NCBI RefSeq assembly: GCF_024586455.1
Contig: NC_065922.1
Coordinates: 19,526,089 to 19,590,088 of the forward strand
Origin: Bactrocera neohumeralis
Taxonomy: Eukaryota; Arthropoda; Insecta; Diptera; Tephritidae
Reading direction: 5' to 3'
Length of the DNA: 64,000 bases
This document shows positions 56,276 through 64,000 of this stretch, one piece after another (positions within the stretch are counted from its first letter, which is position 1; the number at the start of each line of letters is the position of its first letter). The position numbers and the translations under genes were made by a program. The notes under the pieces are model-generated. The model searched no databases. It saw only the letters and a list, made by a program, of their open reading frames with translations, and was not told the origin of the DNA.

Positions 56276-57596
56276 GGACTAAATGAAAAGTTACTCCGCG
56301 ACGAATTCAAAATATCACTGGCTTGTCGAACTTTATCTCCCTCATATGAAAATTGCATTTCACTTCGCCGCCATTTCTTAAATGTTAACCTAACTTATTG
56401 TAAGTCTTGGTCTTGTTTAATCGTTCCGGCGATCGGCAAAGCGCCAGCCAATAATTGACCGTCAATTCGAAGTCAATTAAATGGCAATAAAACCACCGCT
56501 ATAAAGCCAAAAATCCGCAATGAATAGGGCAACATGTCTTTGATGAAATCAAGCGTACGTTGAAGATAGAAAGGCAGACAAATGGACTGACCGCCGCGCG
56601 GAAATGACGCACTCGCACATTCGTGCGGCTTGGCAACTTTAGCTTGTGGGATTATCGAAAGCGTTTGGTGACAAAAAATCAGCGAAGTGCCGCTTATGCT
56701 TGTGGAAATGCCTGCCATATATATTCATATGTGTATGTATGTATGTGTTTGGTCAACACGCAAAGCAATTTCGTTTATGCCTCCATTGAGTCGTCAGCCA
56801 AATTGGCAAATGATTGTGAACGTTGCAACTCAATTGGTAATCTCGCCAAAGCAGAGCTTAAAAAGACATTCGAGGTTCGGTAATTGTTGATGTGGAGCGC
56901 GAAGAAGAGCGTATAGAGACACAAAAATATATAGCAAGTCCCTCAATTCCACAGTCACTTAGTCAGCTCGCATATTGAAGCAGCTAGAGCTTGCAGCTTA
57001 TTGCAAAGCTTGAGCGGTGGCGTGTTTGACGTTGAGGCAGTCAAATCTTCCCGCAGGCAGCGGAATCGACATGCAACAAAGCGGAGCAAGCAAGAAAAGA
57101 GCCAACGGAAAACCGGTAGGAACAGTGCAACGGAGCAACCGACAAATTTTTTTAGTATCAATATTCTTACCATTCGCCACATCGCTTTGCCACATTATGT
57201 TGCATTTGTGGCATGCATGCAAATGCTCCATCAAATGTTGCACGTTGCAGGTAATAATAATTATAATAACATTTTCTTAATAGGTTTTTAAGTGTATAGG
57301 TTTGTTTGGCGCTTTCCGAGGTAGTTCGCTTGGTTGCCTCTCAAAATGCGAGCTCATAATTGCTGGGTGTTTGAGAAGCAAAATTGAAATGGGCACTTGT
57401 ATAATTGCCAGCTATTTTTTCTTAAAAAACTGTTATTGATAAATAATTTTTATACTGAAGTAATTTGGGAACCGACCATTGTAAGGTTCAATAATTTTTC
57501 GTCGTCGTTTTATGGCCCAAAACATAAATATGTCGTATAAGCTTTGTGGCTTTGATAAATTCATGGGAATTTCAAAAAAAGATAAAATTATATATT
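56276..57596. other. Non-coding intron
   Basis: Nothing beyond TATGTATGTATG at 56725-56745. Overlapping ORFs (56473-57291) on both strands lack motifs. Confidence 0.45.
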
Positions 57597-57845
57597 CATC
57601 CGAGGGAGTTATGTCATTTTTATTGGGGTACCAAACCCACCCCGAAATTCTGGAAAGGCAAGATTCGCCTTCTCACTTTAGCACGCCTTCAAACTTCTTC
57701 GGCTACCCAGAAGTTACTTGGGCTAAGACCAGAGGTTGTGAACTGCTTGAGCCATATAAAAAAGTATCATTTCTGAGCACTCCTAAGTGAATGGTGCTCA
57801 GTGGTGACTCTCCTCACTTTCTTGAACTTCTACACATGGCTCCAA
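57597..57845 (-). mobile_element. RTE-type LINE leader fragment, copy 4
   Basis: It corresponds to 4380-4655 and 52015-52285: GCCTTCTCACTTTAGC, GGCTACCCAGA, GAACTGCTTGAGCCATAT and CTCCTCACTTTCTTGAACTT align in order. Only the 5' untranslated leader is present; no coding part. The + strand ORFs across it are artefacts. Confidence 0.75.
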
Positions 57846-59104
57846 AAAAATGTAAAAAGTAAGGAAGAGTTTTTTCTCACAAACGTTAGTCTCCTGAAAG
57901 GCCTTTCGAAGATTCATTGTTTGTAGAAGAGCTCCAACTTGTAAGAGCTCTCATTTATAAAATTTCAATATTTTCATTTTGGGTAGGTAACTTGGATGGG
58001 TTCGGTGTCAACGGGTATGTAACTTGGATAGATATTGAGTTGCGCTCATTTGTTGATAGATAAGCTTTAATTTTACTAATAATCGTGATTATATGCTCAC
58101 AAAAATTAAGTGTTTCGTTTTTCGATCCTGTTGATCAATTTTAACGAAAAATAATAATTTCAAAGAAGATCATCTGTTTCGTCGCATATAATAGAGACAA
58201 CTTTTCTAACAACTTCTACATTAAGTGCCTTCAATCAGAAGCATAAAGAGTGCGTCTTGTCCAGACCCTTAAAAAACGCTTACATTTGAAATTTTCTCTG
58301 AACGTAAAAAACAGGATTCGAAACTGTGTCTTTCATGCTTTATTAAACATATATTTGAGTGTATAATAAAATATTTATGTTGACATTGTGATACCAAATA
58401 ACGACTACAGGCCAATTTTCGGAATCAGCTTTTTCAGGAGACCCTCTAAGAGCTACTGTGATTCTTGAATCTTGTGCTAACTGAAACAAAATAAAAAACG
58501 GGCTCTTAAATTATATAAGAATTACTTACATATGTTGTTAGGTTTTAGTCATTTCTTCGCGAAACGGTGTAAGATTAAATTTTTGAAGAAAAAAAATTTC
58601 TAAAAAATATTAAAAATCATACTTAGATTACTAGATAAGGTTTTTGTGTGGCTACTGATTTGAAAAATTCAGTTTGAGGAAAACGCTGATTGACTGAAAC
58701 GACAGTACAACAGATTGGGCAAAGAATTTTTTTTTCACAATTTAATAATAATATTTCTAAGTTTCTGAAATGTGTCTTAAAACCACAATAAATAAATTTT
58801 TAAAAAATACTAAATTGAATTATTGACTTAAGTGTTTTTCTTGAACCCATATAATTACAAATAGCAAATTTTTCAAATGCGGTGCGCAACTTCGCTAAAC
58901 TGACAATTGCGCCTAATTGTAGGCAACGTAAGGATGTATTTAAGCATATTTATGAGTGCTTGAGCACTAACAAGCAAAAAAACCTTTCCAAAAGGCTAAA
59001 TAGATTAAAGTGTATGTTGAACTGGAAAAAAGTTTAAAGAGAGACTTGAAATTAGGCTTGTAATCGGCTTAAGTTGTAGATATATACATCTAAGCTATCA
59101 ACCA
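57846..59104. other. Non-coding intron
   Basis: One isolated hairpin motif, GCCTAATTGTAGGCAACG, at 58912-58929. The remainder is unassigned. Confidence 0.5.
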
Positions 59105-59655
59105 TAAATTCTCAAAAGAAAAAGTCATCAGCAAAAGTTGAACGTGCGATGGTTTGACCCTTACTATATTTTGAAAGTTTCAATAATGTCATTTGGAGAC
59201 ATTTCTTCAATAACTTGAGCTTAGATGTCCAAGAGCGCGTGATTTTTTTTTAATGTTTGCACTACTCAAGCTGAGGAGGAGGGTTTAAGGTGTTGGTTGT
59301 GGCACAAACTATTATGCCATTTTAAAATTTTTTTTATACTTTTCAAATATTGTAGGTTAATTTGGACTAAGAGGCAATTCTGCTATAGACGCGTAAGCGA
59401 TGTCAACGCCAATAAAGGAGAAGAAGAAGGGTGAACTCGTATGATTTTATAATTTTATTGCTCAAAATTTGTCTCAGAGTTGAAATCTAGCGACCTTTTG
59501 TAATAAATTCGTGTACCCTTAACTTTTTAGAGCTGAGATCCAATGTGTCAAGTTGACTTATTGAACAAGTTATGGAAATTTCTAGAGATAAGCTTATGCC
59601 AGAGCTAAACCAACTAAATTTTGGAGCTCACGAAAATATTTCATGGAATTCCCAA
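59105..59655. repeat. Dispersed repeat family 3, copy B, with RTE tail insert
   Basis: The second copy of 54985-55500. Relative to copy A it carries about 50 extra bases at 59381-59429, explained by an RTE 3' tail. The homology ends shortly after TTTGGAGCTC at about 59625. Confidence 0.8.
59381..59429 (+). mobile_element. RTE 3' tail, extreme 5' truncation
   Basis: The string GCGTAAGCGATGTCAACGCC is followed by AATAAAGGAGAAGAAGAAG. This matches the last 40-50 bases of RTE elements of this family; copy 1 ends in the same AATAAA plus GAAGAAGAAG. It lies inside repeat family 3, copy B and is absent from copy A. Confidence 0.65.
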
Positions 59656-61368
59656 CTAGAAATCCATTCGTAAGTCATTGTCAGTTACACAAGATTGGTT
59701 TACTTAGCAAAGAACTGGAACTATATTTTAATAAAGCAGTACAGCTCACCTGCACTGCTAAGCAAAGCAAAAACCGATCGGCACCACACCCTTTGAGCGC
59801 TTGTTCATAAATTTCTCAGCCACTTATGCTGTGCTTAGTACTGAACCAGCGGCTCGCGGGTTGCAAAATTGTAATTATTTTTTATTACACGCATACATGC
59901 ACACATATATGACATTTCCACACACACACGCATGTACATTGTTGTTGTTGATGTTGTTGTTGCTGTGCATGGATACAAACAAATTCCCACTCATTCGAAT
60001 GCAAGCATTTACACACAAAATATGCGCTTTCCTTTCGGCGCGTTTACTTTGTAAGCGAGTGGCAGGCAAACACGCAAGCACACACTCACACACACATACA
60101 CAAGCGCAGCGTACAAAATGTGAAAAACTCATAGTGAACGCGATTGCGACGCGTCACCGTTAAAATGTTGCATGGAATTTGAAAAATGCGTCTCCTTGCT
60201 GCCGCCACCAAACCCCTCCCCATCCGTGCCGCTTCCTGCCAACAATAACAACCTTCCCGTGCACAGCGTTTACTTCCGTTCGCTACCAAAGGACACACAC
60301 GCACACACATACACGCACGTGCATTTTTACATATACACATATATGTGTGTATGGCATATCAGTGTCAGTGTTTGTGTGTGAAAAACACCCTAAGCTAACG
60401 TACAACAACAACAGCGCGTACTTCATGCCAAAGCCCAGGCGCTGTAAGGTGACTTTGTTGTTACTGCCGCGCCACATCGCGCTGCATTGCGTCGTCCTGT
60501 GTGCACGCCGCCTGCAAAGGACACGGCAAGCAACAGCAACAACAACAACAACACAACCATGACGCATTCGCTTACATTTCCATTTGCTGTCGCTTTGAAT
60601 GCCAGTTGGTGTAACAGTTATTGTTATTGTCAGCCGTGTTGTTGTTGCTTTTGTTGTTGTTGTTTTGTGTTGCATGTTGCTTGTTTGCTATTCATCATTG
60701 TCGTCGTCCTTGCTGGCGGCGGCACTGTGCCTGCCGGCCAAGTGTGGGGTGCCTTGGCTTCGCGCTGCACATATGCCACAATGCAAATGCAGGCACTCAT
60801 GCACATATACACACATATGTACTGTGTGTGTGTGTGCGTAAGCAGCTGCGTGCTTGTAGTTTGGCAATGCTTTATGGCTGTGCATTTTCGTATTGTGTGC
60901 GCGTCGCGTGTTTGTTGCGCTTGCGCGAGTTATCAAAATAATTTTTACAAATAAATTCCGTGTATGCAACGGGAACACACACATACACATGCTCAAAAAT
61001 TCAATATATTTTGTTAAGCGAATTTTTTGTCGACTTTCTTTTGATTGCTTATGCATTTCTTTGGTGTTCTGAAAGCGAGTTTCGTATCTTAATTCAGACG
61101 AGTTTTCTTTAGCGGTTCATTAAAATTTATTATAAAATCAGCTATTTACGGAGTAACCGGTTTGCAAGAAAAAAAAAAAAATGACTCTAACTTAAAATTT
61201 TCACATTCCTTCATTCTAACCTCACACAACGTTTTTGAATATATCGCTTTGTATTAAAGTGAATCGCATTCAGATTTCTCCTCAGTATGCGATTCATATT
61301 GCAATAATGATTCTAAAGCCCTGGAAAAGAAATAATAGCGAATAAATTTTTAAAAACTTCGAGAACAT
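59656..61368. other. Non-coding intron with CA and CAA repeats
   Basis: CACA/ACACAC (59918-59930, 60078-60100, 60292-60330), TTGTTG (59939-59960, 60640-60670), CAACAACAACAAC (60536-60555). Many long overlapping ORFs on both strands (59801-61056) are by-products of these runs. No gene is supported. Confidence 0.6.
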
Positions 61369-61458
61369 ATTTTTTGACCCTGATTTGAAGGGTATTAATG
61401 CTTTGAATACACTTTGCTTCAATAGCCTGACCTACCCTTCAAATTTGGGTCAAAAAAT
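61369..61458. other. 90-nt hairpin with 26-bp arms
   Basis: Left arm 61369-61394 (ATTTTTTGACCC, then TGATTTGAAGGGTA) pairs with right arm 61433-61458 (TACCCTTCAAATTTGGGTCA with AAAAAT); 24 of 26 positions complement. The loop is 38 nt. The size is that of a miRNA precursor, but a small foldback element is equally possible. Confidence 0.55.
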
Positions 61459-61774
61459 GTAGTCCAGTATTTTTTTTTTAATTTATTCATTATTTTTTTT
61501 CATTATTCTCTTGTTTTTAATGCGAATTTAATCAATTTTGTCACTTCAAATCCATTTCTCGACACACTCATCTCTGATTTTGCCTTACTTATCGTTCTTG
61601 TGAAGTTTCCATAAATTCTTATTCACCACAGTTATTTTATACGAACGACTTTTACTCCACTTATACCAAAAAATGCTCCCAAATTCTTTGAAAATATAGT
61701 GGGTAAAAATTTACTCGAAAATAATAATTTATATGCTTGATAATGCTTAAATTTCCTAAATATAGACAATTTTT
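61459..61774. other. Non-coding intron
   Basis: AT-rich, no feature. Confidence 0.4.
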
Positions 61775-62735
61775 AATTTCAGCCTATATGTAGGCAATGC
61801 TTAAGTTTCACATAACTTTTTTTTCAATTTCGGCATAATTAGAGATTGAAGAGAGAAGCTTGATGCATTTTTTTTTTAATTTCAGCCTAAATTTAGCGTA
61901 ATAAATTTTCATAATTGCAGCCTAAATGTAGGCAATGCATAAGTTTAATTTAAAGAACATTCAATTTCAGCCTAAGTAGTAGGCAGTTCCCAAGTTTCAC
62001 AATTTTTGTTTTCAATTTCAGCATAAATGTAGGCAATGACTCAGTTTCATTAAAAATAAATAAATTTCAGCCTAAATGTAGGCAAAACTAAAATTTCATG
62101 AATTAGTATTTTTTTTTCATTTTCAGCCTAAATGTAGGCAATGTATAGATTTTATAAAAAAAGTTTTTTTTATTATTATATATTTTCAGTCGAAAATTAG
62201 GTAATGTATAAATTTCATAAAATTTAATTTCTTCAATTTCAGCCTAATTGTAGGCAACATAAAACTCAAATATTATCAAAAATAATGTTCTTAATCTTAA
62301 AGTTGATTTGCTTTATAGTAAAATTTGATTTGCAATACTTTCAATTTCTTAACCTTTTCTTCAATATAAAAAACTTAACCTTATCAAGTTCTGCCTAATT
62401 GTAGGCAACATAAACTTAATTATTACAAAGAATAATTTTTTTATTCAAAAATTTTTTTTTTTCTAAACTCAAAAATTTTAATTCCTTATGCCCTTCCTCA
62501 TTATAAAAAACTTATAGTCAAAAACTTATCATCAATTTCAGCCTCAATGTAGGCAACACTAACAAAATTTCTAACCAAAACAAAATTATTTCTTCACTTT
62601 AAATTTCAATTGTTTCAAAATTCCAATACTTCATAAACCATATGAACTCCTCCCACCGTCTAAAATGCTGTGAGATTCCATAAAGCTTTAATAAAAACCA
62701 AAAATTGTATGTCAGCCTAAAAGCGGGCAACAAAA
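61775..62735. repeat. Hairpin-bearing minisatellite, ~50-60-bp units
   Basis: The consensus TTTCAGCCTAAATGTAGGCA followed by ATG or ACA, then AAGTTTCAT and an AT spacer, recurs at about 61780, 61830 (weak), 61882 (decayed), 61918, 61967, 62017, 62067, 62124, 62186 (decayed), 62239, 62385, 62540 and 62712. Each good unit holds GCCTA-AATG-TAGGC, a 5-bp stem with a 4-nt loop. Later units are more widely spaced by AT-rich DNA. Confidence 0.85.
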
Positions 62736-64000
62736 ACTAAAGATTTAAACAAAAATAAAAAAATTAAACAGAAATACAAATTTTTAAACTCAAAATTTTA
62801 TTGGTTTTAGCAACATTTTCGAGTTATTAAGCCTTGCGCAATCATCTTCCGGTCAAATCATTCCACAAAAGCAATATAAAAATCTAAAGCAAAATAAAAG
62901 TCCAAACCATCGCTAGAAAATTAGCCAAGCATGCAATAAATGCAGCTGTCCTGCTTAAACTGCGCATATTTAGTGGTATGTGCGTATGTGTGTGCATAGA
63001 TATCAAAAATCGTGCACCGCTCTATGCGTAAAAGTGAGTGCCTTTGCAGTAAACATAAATACATGCACACTCACTTCAAGGAGCATATGCCCTCACTCAC
63101 CCCTCATCGCCTCTCTCAGTAAGTACATAGCTATTACTCTCCGATCATCTATGATCCTTCAAAAACTAGTAATGTGTGAACTATTCGCTCTTTCAATAAT
63201 GATTTGCCGATTTTCACAATGCGCATTTTGCTGCAGAGTGCATTCACCTTTGCGGTGTATTGGAAACTAAATTGTTTGGAGAAAAAAACGGAAAAGCATT
63301 TGGCATCAAAATGCTTTGAAATTTCCTGAAATATAGTACATGATGATCGTACAACAGACTATTCGAGCAATTATTACTATCTTATTTGATATCCTGATAA
63401 CTTATATTATAGGACATGGATTTATTACTAAAATTTTGCTCCGTGTCTGAGATATTTGTCTTAAAATCAACCCAAATGAGATATTTATTTCATAATTTAA
63501 ATTGCAAAATAACATTACATCACTTTTCATAAGTTTAGAGACAAAGGAAAAGCGATGTAATAGAAACCCTTCATATTGAAACAGAATTTGGGTTTTGGTT
63601 ATAAAATGGTTATGTATTGGTTATATTTGAGATAAGAAGCTTGAAATTTTACGCTATAACAGATGAAGACTAAAATCAATATTTTAGGTATATGAGCAAG
63701 AACTACCAGAGAATCTTAACTTTTAATATTAGAGTATGGAACCAGGGTCTAGACTAATCTCATTCATATACAGCGCTAAATCACATTATGTTCTATAAAA
63801 CAGCTTCACTTAATTTACAGGTATAACTACTTCATTCCATTAATAAGATTCACAGATTGACCGATATTTATAATATAAAGTCAGTCATGGGCTCTGAGGA
63901 CCTCATATTCGATATTTGGAGACTTGAAATGTTATAGTTCCAGTTCGCCCACTTTTTGAAACAATCTTTATACGCTCAACAGGGTATATTAATTATGCCA
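62736..64000. other. Non-coding intron to window edge
   Basis: No gene or family is firmly recognised. The last 100 bases (GTTCGCCCACTTTTTGAAAC, then CAACAGGGTATATTAATTAT) have the feel of the edge of an interspersed element that continues outside. Confidence 0.4.

Noticed and set aside
59801..61056. A dense group of overlapping ORFs
   Set aside because: Microsatellite-driven (CA, CAA, TTG) and open on both strands over the same bases.
61775..62735. CRISPR-like array of regularly spaced palindromes
   Set aside because: Spacers are AT-rich degenerate repeats, not unique sequences, unit length varies, the host is a eukaryote and there are no cas genes.
1..64000. Integrated viral genes, tRNA or rRNA genes
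   Set aside because: I looked for retroviral-type protease/integrase motifs, B-box GGTTCGANNCC strings in a tRNA context and rRNA-like blocks, and found none that hold up; GGTTCGAA strings at 11171 and 55963 have no A box or cloverleaf around them.

Overview
The window looks like nuclear DNA of a tephritid fruit fly (Bactrocera, Zeugodacus or Ceratitis group). It is AT-rich and studded with TTG/CAA runs and with CA, ACAT and ATGT microsatellites. Its mobile-element load is what I expect of that family: a DD41D (rosa-type) mariner known from tephritids, RTE-type LINEs, RNase H-bearing LINEs and Jockey remnants. There is no bacterial gene organisation, no operon and no CRISPR. The only host protein-coding sequence I can support is one exon.

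That exon (23356-23506, +) encodes 50 residues. Residues 1-10 and 13-22 match, from memory, the N-terminus of Drosophila Scalloped (sd), the TEAD/TEF DNA-binding partner of Vestigial and Yorkie. It ends in phase 1 at a GT donor. Nothing downstream resembles the TEA domain, so everything from 23507 to the right edge is read as the start of a very large first coding intron. Upstream, 18.2-20.5 kb is relatively GC-rich and leader-like. A 2-kb AT-only block separates it from the leader next to the exon, which may be a second 5'UTR exon.

Left part (1-18 kb, presumed upstream intergenic): a degenerate 125-bp tandem array at the edge; decayed RTE, mariner and RNase H-LINE copies; a 97-bp array; and a nearly complete DD41D mariner with both ends. 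Middle (18-25 kb): the sd 5' region. Right part (25-64 kb, presumed intron): further LINE and mariner relics, two foldback/MITE-like elements (36.1 and 36.85 kb), a CAGCTG cluster (39.3 kb), an ATCGAT/CGATA palindrome array (44-45.3 kb), a 100-bp array (46.2-47.1 kb), two pairs of unclassified dispersed repeats, a 90-nt hairpin (61.4 kb) and a hairpin-bearing minisatellite (61.8-62.7 kb).

None of the transposon genes appears intact: all carry stops, frameshifts, internal deletions or lost catalytic residues. The parts that may matter for function are the sd exon, its leader, and the intronic motif clusters (CGATA, CAGCTG, hairpins), which are candidate regulatory DNA or simply repeats. Family assignments rest on remembered family features, since no database could be searched.
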